Shown piece after piece: positions 1-9,897 of a DNA stretch of 64,000 nt. The notes below the pieces were generated by a model. The model had not been told where the DNA came from, did no database searches, and saw nothing but the letters and a program-made list of their open reading frames with translations. This DNA comes from Alkalimonas amylolytica (GTDB taxonomy: Bacteria > Pseudomonadota > Gammaproteobacteria > Enterobacterales > Alteromonadaceae): the NCBI RefSeq assembly GCF_900107845.1, contig NZ_FNRM01000001.1:677209-741208 (forward strand). The letters run 5' to 3'. Within the stretch, counting starts at the first letter, position 1. Each line of letters opens with the position of its first letter. A program made the position numbers and the translations under genes.

Positions 1-63
1 GTACATATCATCGGCAGCAGAAAACAATGTCATCACAGGGCGTTTATTGGCTGAAATCGCCAT
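1..63 (-). CDS. sspA: Stringent starvation protein A, N-terminal fragment
   Basis: Only the first 21 codons are in the window; the gene runs off the left edge. The peptide begins MAISANKRPVMTLFSAADD, which matches the start of SspA, a glutathione-S-transferase-fold protein that binds RNA polymerase during starvation. The ATG is at 63-61 with a strong Shine-Dalgarno (GGAGGAA on the minus strand, 73-67). The order rpsI-petABC-sspA is the usual one in many gammaproteobacteria, which supports the call despite the short piece. Confidence 0.85.
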   Translation of the reverse strand, partial: MAISANKRPVMTLFSAADDMY

Positions 64-92
64 GCATTCCTCCGGTTTACAATAAACAGCAA

Positions 93-110
93 AGGGGCCA
101 TCAGGCCCCT
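93..110 (-). terminator. Hairpin between petC and sspA
   Basis: A perfect 7-bp stem (AGGGGCC/GGCCCCT) with an ATCA loop lies between the petC stop and the sspA start. Downstream on the minus strand there is only a broken T-run, so it may be a weak terminator or a processing site that partly separates sspA from petABC. Confidence 0.5.
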
Positions 111-139
111 GTAATCAAATACTTATTGGAATCAGATGC

Positions 140-877
140 TTAGTCAACATCTTTCCAGTATTCTTTCTTCAGCAGGTAAGCTAACACGAAGAAGATAGCA
201 AGGAAGATCAACACTTTGATCCCCAGGCGCTCCGACTCCAGCCGATAGGGCTCCCCAGTATACACCAGATAGTTCACCAGATCCGCAACAGCACGATCGT
301 ATTCTGCTTCGCTCATTTCACCCGAGCCATCGGTACGAATACCAACATAGACCTGAGTTTCCTGACCATCGACCAGACGGGTTTCATAGGCTTTGTACGG
401 CACACCCTGCAGCTCTTGCAGCACATGTGGCATACCCACCATTGGAAACACATCGTTGTCGACCCCAAATGGGCGACTCTCGTCTTTGTAAAACGACTTC
501 AGATAGGTATAAATCCAGTTCGGACCACGTACCCGCGCCACATTGGTCAAATCCGGGATCGCATCGCCAAACCACTCAGCTGCATCGGCCGGATCCATGG
601 TATTGGTGATGTGATCGCCAACCCGTGTCCCGGTAAACATCAGATTTTCCATGCCCAGCTCTTCCGGGATATTCAGATCACGGAAGCTGCGGGCATAACG
701 CTGATACTGCATTTGATGGCAGGCCAGGCAATAGTTCTGATACAGCATAAAGCCACGCTGTAACGACTCGGTATCACGGATATCCACTGGAGCTTTTTCC
801 AATGGAATATTCGGACCGGCAGCCAGTGCGACGGAAGATACCAACAAGGCCGCTGCAGAAATAATATGCTTCAACAT
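140..877 (-). CDS. petC: Ubiquinol-cytochrome c reductase, cytochrome c1 subunit
   Basis: Cytochrome c1 of the respiratory bc1 complex (complex III), which passes electrons from the Rieske protein to soluble or membrane cytochrome c on the periplasmic face. The 245-aa protein has an N-terminal signal peptide (about residues 1-20), the haem c attachment motif CLACH (C50, C53, H54), a GMPHVL segment likely to hold the Met axial ligand, and one C-terminal membrane anchor (about 222-237) ending KKEYWKDVD. It is the last gene of petABC; its start codon overlaps the petB stop by one base, implying translational coupling. Family assignment is firm. Confidence 0.97.
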   Translation of the reverse strand: MLKHIISAAALLVSSVALAAGPNIPLEKAPVDIRDTESLQRGFMLYQNYCLACHQMQYQRYARSFRDLNIPEELGMENLMFTGTRVGDHITNTMDPADAAEWFGDAIPDLTNVARVRGPNWIYTYLKSFYKDESRPFGVDNDVFPMVGMPHVLQELQGVPYKAYETRLVDGQETQVYVGIRTDGSGEMSEAEYDRAVADLVNYLVYTGEPYRLESERLGIKVLIFLAIFFVLAYLLKKEYWKDVD

Positions 878-2145
878 CAGGTCAACCTCTCTGGCAATGG
901 CTTGGTGTTTTCATTCTTGCTGTAGAACCACAGCAAAATAAAGAAACCGAAATAGGTGAATGAGAACAGCTGCGACAAGAGGGTGTACAGTGGCGTTGCA
1001 GGCAACACACCCAGAATGCCCAGTGCCACAAAGCTGATGCAGAAGTTCACCAGGTTCAGTTTGTGCAAACCACAACGGTAGCGCACTGAACGCACTTTAC
1101 CGCGATCAATCCATGGCAGCAGTGCCAAGGCCAAAATGGCAGCAAACATCGCCACAGCACCAAATAACGGGTTAGGAACAGCCCGTAAAATGGCGTAGAA
1201 AGGCGTGAAGTACCAGACCGGCGCAATGTGCTCAGGCGTCTTCATCGGGTTCGCCAGCTCAAAGTTTGGTGCTTCCAGGAAGTAACCACCACCTTCAGGC
1301 ATAAAGAAAATCACGTAGGCAAACAGGAATAGGAAGCCAGCCAAACCAACCAGATCTTTCACCGTGTAGTAAGGATGGAATGGGATCGAGTCGATAATGA
1401 CTTTCTTGCCACCCTTGGTGAAGTTGTCATGGAACTCAAACTTGCTAACGGCGTCTGCTGGTACGGTGCCATCGTTATCGCGTTTGGTCTCGATACCATC
1501 CGGGTTGTTGGAACCGACTTCATGCAGTGCCATGATGTGCAGGAATACCAAAATCACCAGCACCAACGGCAGCGCAATCACATGCAGTGCAAAGAAACGG
1601 TTTAGGGTGGCGCCTGAAATGACGTAGTCACCACGGATCCACAGCGTTAAATCATCACCAATAAAGGGAATAACGCCAAAAATCGAGATAATGACCTGAG
1701 CACCCCAGAAAGACATCTGGCCCCATGGCAGCATGTAGCCCATAAAGGCTTCAGCCATCAGCACCAGATAAATCAGCATACCGAAGATCCACAGCAATTC
1801 ACGTGGTTTTTGATACGAGCCATACATCATGCCGCGTAGCATATGCAGGTAGACCACCACAAAGAAGGCCGAAGCGCCGGTGGAGTGCATGTAACGCAGC
1901 AACCAGCCGTATTCAACATCCCGCATGATGTATTCAATGGAGCGAAAAGCACCTTCAGCGGAAGGCTCGTAATTCATGGTCAGCCAAATACCGGTCAGGA
2001 TTTGGTTCACCAGCACCACAATGGCCAATGAGCCAAAGAAGTACCAAAAGTTGAAGTTTTTGGGTGCCGGGTACTGCGTCATGTGGATTTTCATCTTTTC
2101 CATGACAGGCAAACGGTACTCAATCCAGTTCATCAGGTTTTTCAT
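877..2145 (-). CDS. petB: Ubiquinol-cytochrome c reductase, cytochrome b subunit
   Basis: Cytochrome b, the quinol-oxidising integral membrane core of complex III. At 422 aa it has the usual length and eight predicted membrane helices. Both haem-ligand histidine pairs are visible (H87/H188 and H101/H203), as are the GYMLPWGQMSFWGA segment and the Qo-site motif, here PVWY instead of the mitochondrial-type PEWY. The gene lies between petA and petC with one-base stop/start overlaps on both sides, so the three subunits are made from one coupled transcript. Confidence 0.98.
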   Translation of the reverse strand: MKNLMNWIEYRLPVMEKMKIHMTQYPAPKNFNFWYFFGSLAIVVLVNQILTGIWLTMNYEPSAEGAFRSIEYIMRDVEYGWLLRYMHSTGASAFFVVVYLHMLRGMMYGSYQKPRELLWIFGMLIYLVLMAEAFMGYMLPWGQMSFWGAQVIISIFGVIPFIGDDLTLWIRGDYVISGATLNRFFALHVIALPLVLVILVFLHIMALHEVGSNNPDGIETKRDNDGTVPADAVSKFEFHDNFTKGGKKVIIDSIPFHPYYTVKDLVGLAGFLFLFAYVIFFMPEGGGYFLEAPNFELANPMKTPEHIAPVWYFTPFYAILRAVPNPLFGAVAMFAAILALALLPWIDRGKVRSVRYRCGLHKLNLVNFCISFVALGILGVLPATPLYTLLSQLFSFTYFGFFILLWFYSKNENTKPLPERLT

Positions 2146-2735
2146 CAGGCCGTCTCCTCGTCTTCACCGACCATGATCACGAATTCATCGGTATACATGT
2201 ACGGAGGAACTTCCAGGTTGGTTGGCGCAGGGACATTCTGAAATACCCGACCCGCGATATCGAAACGCGAACCATGGCAAGGACAGAAGAAACCAGAACG
2301 AACACCCTCGGCCTGAGCGGCAAACTCATTCGGCATGTAAGTCGGTGAACAACCAAAGTGAGTACAGATACCAACGGCAACAAAAAACTCAGGACGCACT
2401 GAGCGGTGACGGTTCTGAGCATAATGCGGCTGCTGTGGCTCCTTCGATTCTGGATCACGTAAGCGGTTTTCATGATCCGGCAGTGAATCAATCATTTCCT
2501 GGGTACGTTTGACGATCCAAACCGGTTTTCCACGCCACTCTACCCGAATTAGCTGTCCTTCTTCCATTTTGCTGACATCTACAGTTACTGCAGCACCAGC
2601 CTGGCGAGCCCGCTCACTTGGGCTCCAGGACGCAATAAAGGGAACAGCGGCTCCAATGGCCCCTACTCCGCCCACGACCGATGTTGCAATGGTCAGGAAG
2701 CGGCGTCGGCCATGATCTACAGGCGCGTTGCTCAT
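2145..2735 (-). CDS. petA: Ubiquinol-cytochrome c reductase, Rieske iron-sulfur subunit
   Basis: Rieske [2Fe-2S] protein of complex III, which carries electrons from quinol to cytochrome c1. The 196-aa protein begins with a twin-arginine type signal-anchor (GRRRFLTIATSVVGGVGA), expected for a protein folded before export. The cluster-binding boxes CTHFGC and CPCHGS are both present. It is the first gene of petABC and lies downstream of rplM-rpsI, separated by the rpsI terminator. The start is the first ATG, with a GGAGATG-rich stretch just upstream. Confidence 0.98.
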   Translation of the reverse strand: MSNAPVDHGRRRFLTIATSVVGGVGAIGAAVPFIASWSPSERARQAGAAVTVDVSKMEEGQLIRVEWRGKPVWIVKRTQEMIDSLPDHENRLRDPESKEPQQPHYAQNRHRSVRPEFFVAVGICTHFGCSPTYMPNEFAAQAEGVRSGFFCPCHGSRFDIAGRVFQNVPAPTNLEVPPYMYTDEFVIMVGEDEETA

Positions 2736-2798
2736 CCACTCATCTCCACATTAACGCTTAATCACAACTTGGTTTAAGCGGCTGTTTACCAGCAAATT

Positions 2799-2804
2799 AT
2801 TATA
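2799..2804 (-). promoter_or_regulatory. Candidate -10 element for petABC
   Basis: A perfect TATAAT lies on the minus strand about 65 bases before the petA start. No good -35 box sits at 16-18 bp upstream, so this is only a candidate. Confidence 0.3.
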
Positions 2805-2876
2805 AATGAATAAATATCGACGATCATAATGAAAAGCCACGCTTTACACAAGGATTAACCGCCGCTGAATCGCAAT

Positions 2877-2902
2877 AAAAAACCCGACACAAGGCCGGGT
2901 TC
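2877..2902 (-). terminator. Rho-independent terminator after rpsI
   Basis: On the minus strand a short GC-rich stem (AACCCG/CGGGTT) is followed by a run of T residues, placed 18 bases after the rpsI stop. It ends the rplM-rpsI transcript before petA. Confidence 0.85.
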
Positions 2903-2919
2903 TTTGGTGTAAATACAGC

Positions 2920-3312
2920 TTAACGCTTGGAGTACTGTGGACGTTTACGTGCTTTACGCAGACCCACTTTCTTCCGTTCAACCTGACGAGCGTCACGGGT
3001 CACGAAGCCAGCTTTACGCAGCTCTGGACGCAGTGTTTCGTCAAATTCCATCAGGGCACGGGTAATGCCGTGACGGATAGCGCCGGCCTGACCGCTGATA
3101 CCACCGCCTTTGACGGTGATGTGCATGTCAAACTTGCCAACCATATCAACCAGCTCCAGTGGTTGCATCACCACCATGCGGGCAGTTTCACGACCGAAGT
3201 ACTCAGTGATAGAGCGCTTGTTGATCACGATGTTGCCTGAGCCAGCTTTTAAAAATACACGGGCCGTTGAGCTTTTACGACGACCAGTTCCATAGTATTG
3301 ATTCTGTGCCAT
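2920..3312 (-). CDS. rpsI: 30S ribosomal protein S9
   Basis: Small-subunit protein uS9 whose basic C-terminal tail reaches the P-site tRNA. The 130 residues match the family length; the conserved [16 protein letters not shown] start and the basic end ([17 protein letters not shown]) are clear. It follows rplM by 12 bases in the standard two-gene operon. Confidence 0.99.
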   Translation of the reverse strand: MAQNQYYGTGRRKSSTARVFLKAGSGNIVINKRSITEYFGRETARMVVMQPLELVDMVGKFDMHITVKGGGISGQAGAIRHGITRALMEFDETLRPELRKAGFVTRDARQVERKKVGLRKARKRPQYSKR

Positions 3313-3324
3313 GTGATGCTCCGA

Positions 3325-3753
3325 TTAGATGTCTAAAACTTGCGGTTGCTGAGCAGCATGCTGATGCTCGGCGCCGGCATACACTTTTAACTTACGGAAC
3401 ATAGCACGACCCAATGGGCCTTTTGGCAACATACCTTTGATGGCTTTCTCCAGCACCATTTCAGGTTTTTTCGCCAGCAGCTTTTCAAAGTTAATTTCTT
3501 TGATGCCACCTGGGAAACCACTGTGCGAGTAGTACATTTTGTCTTTGGCTTTGTTGCCAGTAACAACCACTTTGTCCGCATTGACCACGATGATGTAATC
3601 ACCGGTATCTACGTGTGGAGTAAACTCAGGCTTGTGTTTACCACGCAAGCGCGCAGCGATTTCAGTTGAGATACGTCCCAGAGTCTTACCAGTCGCATCA
3701 ACAACGTACCAGTCACGTTGAACGCTTTCTGGTTTAGCAGTAAAAGTTTTCAT
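3325..3753 (-). CDS. rplM: 50S ribosomal protein L13
   Basis: Large-subunit protein uL13, 142 aa, with the typical beginning ([20 protein letters not shown]) and the [11 protein letters not shown] motif. It is the first gene of rplM-rpsI. In E. coli this operon is autoregulated by L13 through its leader; here the leader from the predicted promoter to the ATG is about 125 bases and contains a hairpin, so similar control is possible but not shown. Confidence 0.99.
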   Translation of the reverse strand: MKTFTAKPESVQRDWYVVDATGKTLGRISTEIAARLRGKHKPEFTPHVDTGDYIIVVNADKVVVTGNKAKDKMYYSHSGFPGGIKEINFEKLLAKKPEMVLEKAIKGMLPKGPLGRAMFRKLKVYAGAEHQHAAQQPQVLDI

Positions 3754-3837
3754 TTAAATAGTCCAAAACTTACATAGTTACACCTGATACCCGCAGGGCT
3801 ATTGCGTGTATCGTGACCGTACCCCTTCGAGTACAAT

Positions 3838-3860
3838 TACTGCCTGGCTAAAGGGCAGTA
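3838..3860 (-). promoter_or_regulatory. Leader hairpin upstream of rplM
   Basis: A 7-bp perfect inverted repeat (TACTGCC/GGCAGTA, 9-base loop) lies in the untranslated leader of rplM-rpsI. It could belong to an L13-binding regulatory structure by analogy with E. coli; that link is inference. Confidence 0.4.
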
Positions 3861-3886
3861 GAGGCTGTAACGTAGGCCGGGCGCGG

Positions 3887-3915
3887 ATTATAATGTATCT
3901 GCAGCAAAAGATCAG
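3887..3915 (-). promoter_or_regulatory. Predicted rplM-rpsI promoter
   Basis: A perfect minus-strand TATAAT (3892-3887) is followed by a GC-rich discriminator, typical of ribosomal promoters under stringent control. The -35 candidate CTGATC at 17-bp spacing is poor (3 of 6). Confidence 0.55.
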
Positions 3916-3950
3916 CCCTTCTGGTTAAAAAATATCAATTTTTTTCTTCG

Positions 3951-5042
3951 CTACGGCAAATGAGGCCGCGCCAGGTATTCATGTGACTGCATTTCCTGCA
4001 ATCGGCTGATGCAGCGTTTGAATTCAAAACTTAGTAAGCCGCCCTGATACAATGCCTCCAGTTCAGCTTCAGCCGATAAAATCAAGGTGACATTGCGTTC
4101 GTAAAACTCATCGACCAGCGCAATAAACCGGCGTGCCACATCATCGTTGTGCTGGCCCATCACCTTCACCTCGGATACCAGTACCGTATGGTAGCAACGG
4201 CTAAGCTCCATGTAGTCGTATTGACTGCGTGCACTCTCGCACAGCTCACGAAAACCAAACCATACGACACCATCAGCTTCATGCCTGGCCTGGATCTGTC
4301 GGTTCGCTACTTCAATCGCCACATCCCGCTGCCTTGGCTCATCCGATAACGCCTGGAAGTACTGCGCCAGATTCAATTCAGCCTGCTGATCCAGTGGGGC
4401 ATGGTAAATTTCAGCTTGCTCTAAAGTGCGCAGCCGGTAGTCAATGCCGCTATCAACATTGACCACCACGGTATGCTGTTTGATTAATTCGATGGCCGGT
4501 AAGAAACGGGCTCGCTGCAAACCGTTACGATACAAACCATCGGGTTCAATGTTCGAGGTAGCAACAAGGGTAATGCCACGGCTAAACAAGGCCTGCATTA
4601 GGGTACCAAGCAACATGGCATCAGTAATATCCGACACGAAGAACTCATCAAAACAAATAATATCCGCTTGTTGTTTGAAGCGATCGGCCACGATTTCCAG
4701 TGGGTTGGCCTGATTGTTCAGACTTTTTAGCTCTTCATGCACCCGATGCATAAAACGGTGGAAGTGCACCCGCATTTTACGTTGCACTGGCAGGCATTCG
4801 TAAAAGGTATCCACCAGATAGGTCTTTCCACGACCAACACCGCCCCAGAAATACAAACCAATAACAGGTTGCTCCGGTTTTTTACCCAGCAAGCGCTGCC
4901 ATAACCCCAGCGGACGGCGTTGTTGCTGCAGCAAATCATCGTACAAACGTTGTAAATGACGGACGGCCTCAGCCTGGGCGGCATCCGGCTGGAAATCAGC
5001 ACGCTGTAAATCCTGCTGATACTTTTCCTGTGGTGAAGGCAT
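3951..5042 (-). CDS. zapE: Cell division protein ZapE (AFG1-like ATPase)
   Basis: AFG1-family P-loop ATPase; in E. coli ZapE acts at the Z-ring during constriction. The Walker A motif GGVGRGKT and a Walker B-like IICFDEFFV are visible. The reading frame extends upstream to a TTG at 5078 (375 aa), but the ATG at 5042 gives 363 aa beginning MPSPQEKYQQDL, which better resembles known ZapE N-termini; no strong Shine-Dalgarno decides between them. It is divergent from zapG, with rplM-rpsI downstream, the arrangement seen in E. coli and relatives. Confidence 0.93.
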   Translation of the reverse strand: MPSPQEKYQQDLQRADFQPDAAQAEAVRHLQRLYDDLLQQQRRPLGLWQRLLGKKPEQPVIGLYFWGGVGRGKTYLVDTFYECLPVQRKMRVHFHRFMHRVHEELKSLNNQANPLEIVADRFKQQADIICFDEFFVSDITDAMLLGTLMQALFSRGITLVATSNIEPDGLYRNGLQRARFLPAIELIKQHTVVVNVDSGIDYRLRTLEQAEIYHAPLDQQAELNLAQYFQALSDEPRQRDVAIEVANRQIQARHEADGVVWFGFRELCESARSQYDYMELSRCYHTVLVSEVKVMGQHNDDVARRFIALVDEFYERNVTLILSAEAELEALYQGGLLSFEFKRCISRLQEMQSHEYLARPHLP

Positions 5043-5176
5043 AATGGCTCTACTTGAAAGAAGGCTGTTCAGCCACAATTAAACCAAGAGTGATATCTTA
5101 ACATGCCTTACCACTCTAACTGAAAAAATCGGTTACACTTATAGAGGAATCGTTTGATGTTAATGCAGGAGCAAAT

Positions 5177-5629
5177 ATGACCCTAACAATGACTTTAGTA
5201 TGGCTGGTAGTAGGCTTTGTTTGTGGAGGTCTGGTGGCATGGTTTCTTGCCCTGCGGCAACACAACCAGAGTCAGTTACAACAAGAGCTCACCGACACCC
5301 GGGAGCAACTGAAAAAATACCGGGTGGATGTCTCCAACCACCTGGAAACCACCAATCAGCTGATAACTCAGTTGCAGCAAAACTATGGTAAAATTGCCAG
5401 TCACCTGCAGCAAAGTAAGATGGAACTGGTGGAAAAACCGCTGCTGGAAAAGAAGTCGGAACCAATATCCTATTTGTCGTCCGATACCGCCAATCAGATC
5501 CGTGAGTCTATCCACCAGCTGGACGAGCGCAAACCCACCTTTTCTGAGTCTTTTGAGCAACCGAAAGATTATGCTGGCAGCGCCAGTGGCCTGTTAAAAG
5601 AGAGCGCGAAAAAGCCTGCGTCAGCTTAA
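5177..5629 (+). CDS. zapG: Z-ring associated protein ZapG (YhcB/DUF1043)
   Basis: Small inner-membrane protein linked to cell division and envelope growth. The 150 aa comprise one N-terminal membrane segment (about residues 5-25), a Gln/Leu-rich coiled coil (about 28-90) and a disordered polar C-terminus. A good Shine-Dalgarno (GGAGC) sits about 6 bases before the ATG. Its position opposite zapE and before degQ matches the E. coli yhcB neighbourhood. Confidence 0.9.
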   Translation: MTLTMTLVWLVVGFVCGGLVAWFLALRQHNQSQLQQELTDTREQLKKYRVDVSNHLETTNQLITQLQQNYGKIASHLQQSKMELVEKPLLEKKSEPISYLSSDTANQIRESIHQLDERKPTFSESFEQPKDYAGSASGLLKESAKKPASA

Positions 5630-5638
5630 AACCAGGCG

Positions 5639-5673
5639 GACAGCATCCAGAAACAAGGTTTCTGGATGCTGTC
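5639..5673 (+). terminator. Strong hairpin after zapG
   Basis: A perfect 16-bp stem with a 3-base AAG loop begins 10 bases after the zapG stop. There is no T-run on either side, so it is not a classical intrinsic terminator; it may act as a Rho-dependent 3' end or an mRNA-stabilising structure. Confidence 0.6.
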
Positions 5674-5687
5674 TCACCCATTACCGA

Positions 5688-5750
5688 TGAACTTTTTTGA
5701 ACGCTGAGCGTCTTTAGCAACATTCTGAATCATAAATTGTATGCTCAGCG
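5688..5750 (+). promoter_or_regulatory. Possible sigma-E-like promoter and inverted repeat before degQ
   Basis: TGAACTT at 5688-5694 followed after 16 bases by TCTTTA loosely resembles an envelope-stress (sigma E) promoter. An 8-bp inverted repeat (CGCTGAGC at 5702-5709, GCTCAGCG at 5743-5750) spans the region just before degQ. Both are weak signals seen by eye. Confidence 0.25.
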
Positions 5751-5772
5751 TGTTCGATGGAGATCTGCGTGT

Positions 5773-7134
5773 ATGAAAAAAAACATCCTTACTGTTTGTG
5801 GCCTGCTTGCCAGCCTGTTTTTAACTGTTGGGTTGGCACAGGCAAACCTTCCGTTAAGTCAGCTCAGTCAGAGCGACACCCCTACCTTGGCTCCGATGCT
5901 GGAGCAAGCCACCCCTGCCGTGGTCAATATTTCGGTGCAGGGTAGCCGTGAAGTACGCCAACGCATGCCGGACGCTTTTCGCCACTTTTTTGGTCCAAGA
6001 GCGCCCGGAGAATTCCGTGAAGAACGCCCTTTTCGTGGTTTAGGCTCGGGCGTGATTATTGATGCCAAGCAAGGTTATATCGTCACCAATGCCCATGTGA
6101 TAAGGGATGCCTCAGATATCATCATTAACCTGCAGGATGGTCGCACCTTCGCTGCCAAGAAAATTGGTGAAGATCCTGAGAGCGATATCGCGTTGCTGCA
6201 AATCGAGGCCGACAATCTGGTCGCCTTGCCCATTGCCGATTCTGATCGCCTCAGAGTCGGTGATTTTGCCATTGCAATCGGCAACCCATTTGGGCTTGGC
6301 CAAACGGTTACCTCTGGCATTGTCAGTGCCCTTGGCCGCGGCAACCTGGGTATGGAAGGCTACGAAGACTTTATCCAGACCGATGCGGCCATCAACAGCG
6401 GCAACTCGGGTGGGGCTTTGGTCAATTTACGCGGCGAGCTGATAGGTATTAATACCGCCATTTTGGGGCCGCATGGCGGTAATGTCGGCATTGGATTTGC
6501 CATCCCATCCAATATGATGAAAAATTTGGTGGATCAAATGATTGAGTTTGGTGAAATCCGCCGGGGCAGTCTCGGGATCCGTGGTATTGATGTGACATCT
6601 GAGCTAACCGAAGCCATGAACTTGTCTGTTACCCAAGGCGCTTTTGTTAATGAAGTGCTACCCGACTCAGCAGCAGCCGAAGCCGGCCTGCGCTCCGGTG
6701 ATGTCATTGTTGGCATGAATGGCAACCGCATCATTAACTTCCGTGAGCTCAGAGCCAAGATCGCTACTTTAGGTGCTGGCCGTGAGGTACGCTTATCCAT
6801 CCTGCGTGATGGTCGCACCATGGATGTCGACGTCACACTTCGCCGGGCGGAGCAAGCCCAGGTCGCGGCCAATGTCATTCACCCTATGCTGGAAGGTGCC
6901 ACCTTATTAAACGATCAAACCCAGGATGGTAAAGCCGGCGTATTGATCAGTGAGTTGGAACGAAGCGCCCCAGCAGCGCGGCTTGGTCTTGAAAAGGGCG
7001 ATGTGATCATCGGAGTCAACCGCCAGCGCATCCATAACCTGGCCGAGCTACGTAAAGCTTTGCAAGAGCAGCGCGGCGTTGTTGCCTTGAATATCCAGCG
7101 TGGCAATCAGACCCTGTATGTGTTGATCCGCTAA
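5773..7134 (+). CDS. degQ: Periplasmic serine endoprotease DegQ/DegP (HtrA family)
   Basis: HtrA protease/chaperone of the periplasm that degrades or holds misfolded envelope proteins. From the ATG at 5773 it is 453 aa with a Sec signal peptide ending near AQA. The catalytic triad is intact: H108 in TNAHV, D138 in SDIALL, S212 in GNSGGAL. Two PDZ domains follow (about 245-335 and 360-450). The frame is open upstream to 5737, but MKKNILTVCGLL at 5773 is the natural signal-peptide start. degS follows after a terminator, the usual degQ-degS pairing. Confidence 0.95.
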   Translation: MKKNILTVCGLLASLFLTVGLAQANLPLSQLSQSDTPTLAPMLEQATPAVVNISVQGSREVRQRMPDAFRHFFGPRAPGEFREERPFRGLGSGVIIDAKQGYIVTNAHVIRDASDIIINLQDGRTFAAKKIGEDPESDIALLQIEADNLVALPIADSDRLRVGDFAIAIGNPFGLGQTVTSGIVSALGRGNLGMEGYEDFIQTDAAINSGNSGGALVNLRGELIGINTAILGPHGGNVGIGFAIPSNMMKNLVDQMIEFGEIRRGSLGIRGIDVTSELTEAMNLSVTQGAFVNEVLPDSAAAEAGLRSGDVIVGMNGNRIINFRELRAKIATLGAGREVRLSILRDGRTMDVDVTLRRAEQAQVAANVIHPMLEGATLLNDQTQDGKAGVLISELERSAPAARLGLEKGDVIIGVNRQRIHNLAELRKALQEQRGVVALNIQRGNQTLYVLIR

Positions 7135-7162
7135 CCCCGCTTCCATTATCGGTAATATGCCA

Positions 7163-7193
7163 AGCAGTAGCGTTAGCCCGCTACTGCTTTTCT
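7163..7193 (+). terminator. Rho-independent terminator after degQ
   Basis: A perfect 10-bp stem (AGCAGTAGCG/CGCTACTGCT) with a 6-base loop is followed by a short T-rich run (TTTCT). It lies between degQ and degS, so degS probably has its own promoter. Confidence 0.75.
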
Positions 7194-7237
7194 GTAAATA
7201 ATGGTATCCTTAACACATTCTATCGTTGGCTAAACCG

Positions 7238-8323
7238 ATGTCAGTGCTTAAGATTCTGTTATTTTTACTACGAAGTGTAGCTTACGGCCTTGCGCTGGCG
7301 CTGATTCTATTACTGCTGTTTCCAGAGCAGTTGCGCTTCCCCTGGCCCAGCCATACCTCAAATGATGCGGTGCAAAAAGCTGCGCCCGTCTCTTATGCCC
7401 GTGCCGTTCGGTTGGCAGCACCTTCGGTGGTGAATGTCTATACCCGCACCACCATCAGCCACCCACGTTCGCTACGAGCGCGCACCATAGAACGACAGGA
7501 GCTCGGCTCTGGCGTCATTATGAGCTCGCAAGGTTACATCTTAACCAATCACCATGTGGTTTATGGCGCTGATCATATCGAAGTGGCGCTACAGGATGGT
7601 CGATGGCTTGAAGCACTGCTGATAGGTCATGATGAAATAACTGACCTGGCACTCTTGTACGTCGAGGCTGATAACCTGCCAGCCATCCCGCAGGATCCTG
7701 AGTTACAGCCTCAGGTGGGGGATGTCGTGCTGGCCATAGGCAACCCGCTGAACCTTGGCCAAACCATTACCCAGGGCATTATCAGTGCTAATGGCAACGA
7801 TGGACTGAGCTCACGCGGTTATATCGATTTTATGCGGATGGATGCGGCCATTAATGCCGGCAATTCCGGTGGCGCTTTGGTCAACAGCAACGGCACTTTG
7901 GTCGGGATCAATGCCGGTACCTTCCAACGTCAGAGTCAGGATGTACAAGGGATATTCTTCGCAGTGCCATACCAATTGGCTTACCGGGTAATGGAAAAGC
8001 TGATCCAGCATGGCCGGGTGATCCGCGGACATCTCGGCGTCAATGGCGAGCCTGTCATCAATGCGGCTGGCGATCGACTCATCTCCACCGGTCAAACCTT
8101 GTATGGCGTGCAGCTAACATCCATCAGCCCGCACAGCCCAGCGGCTGAAGCCGGGCTTCAGGTCAACGATATTTTACTGGAAATAGATGGTAAGCCGTTG
8201 CGCAGTACCCAGCATGCACTGAATGTGATTGCCGAGACCCCACCTGATACTGTGGTTCAGCTGACCATCAAGCGCAACAATGAGCGACTGGTGGTGCCTA
8301 CCCTGATCCGCGAATTTCGTTAA
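7238..8323 (+). CDS. degS: Membrane-anchored serine protease DegS
   Basis: Inner-membrane HtrA protease that senses unfolded porin C-termini and cuts RseA to release sigma E. It is 361 aa from the ATG at 7238 (a TTG at 7226 is in frame but gives an unusual start). It has an N-terminal membrane anchor (about 11-31) in place of a cleaved signal, the triad H106, D136 and S210 (GNSGGAL), and a single PDZ domain, which separates it from DegQ. Confidence 0.94.
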   Translation: MSVLKILLFLLRSVAYGLALALILLLLFPEQLRFPWPSHTSNDAVQKAAPVSYARAVRLAAPSVVNVYTRTTISHPRSLRARTIERQELGSGVIMSSQGYILTNHHVVYGADHIEVALQDGRWLEALLIGHDEITDLALLYVEADNLPAIPQDPELQPQVGDVVLAIGNPLNLGQTITQGIISANGNDGLSSRGYIDFMRMDAAINAGNSGGALVNSNGTLVGINAGTFQRQSQDVQGIFFAVPYQLAYRVMEKLIQHGRVIRGHLGVNGEPVINAAGDRLISTGQTLYGVQLTSISPHSPAAEAGLQVNDILLEIDGKPLRSTQHALNVIAETPPDTVVQLTIKRNNERLVVPTLIREFR

Positions 8324-8367
8324 CTCCCTGCCAAAGCATCACGACAAACTGCGCGCCATTGGCGGGT

Positions 8368-9627
<1,260 letters not shown>

Positions 9628-9885
9628 TTACATCGATGAGTTAAGTAATTTTTCTCTACGCCATTGCGCTGGGGTAAAGGTTCGAATAGACACCGCATGA
9701 ATACTGCCATCCTGGATGGCTGCCATCAAAGGGCCATAAATCATTTGCTGCTGCCGCACCCGGCTGACATCGGCAAAGCAGTCACCAATTGCCAGCACTG
9801 AGTAGTGTGAACCATCAGCGCTGACTTTGACTTCTGTGAGCTGCAATTGTTCCTGCAGCATTTGTTCTATTTGTTGAATATCCAT
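9628..9885 (-). CDS. ibaG: BolA family protein IbaG
   Basis: An 85-aa BolA/YrbA-like protein. IbaG proteins partner monothiol glutaredoxins and are linked to acid stress and iron-sulfur handling. Family features seen are the small alpha/beta layout and the VSxDGSHYSVL and HAVSIRTFTPAQW segments. It lies between mlaB and murA exactly as in E. coli. Confidence 0.93.
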   Translation of the reverse strand: MDIQQIEQMLQEQLQLTEVKVSADGSHYSVLAIGDCFADVSRVRQQQMIYGPLMAAIQDGSIHAVSIRTFTPAQWRREKLLNSSM

Positions 9886-9897
9886 GAATTCCCGACA

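Noticed and set aside
416-763. Open frames antisense to petC, petB, murA and other core genes
   Set aside because: They mirror strongly conserved genes, have no ribosome-binding sites and no recognisable protein features.
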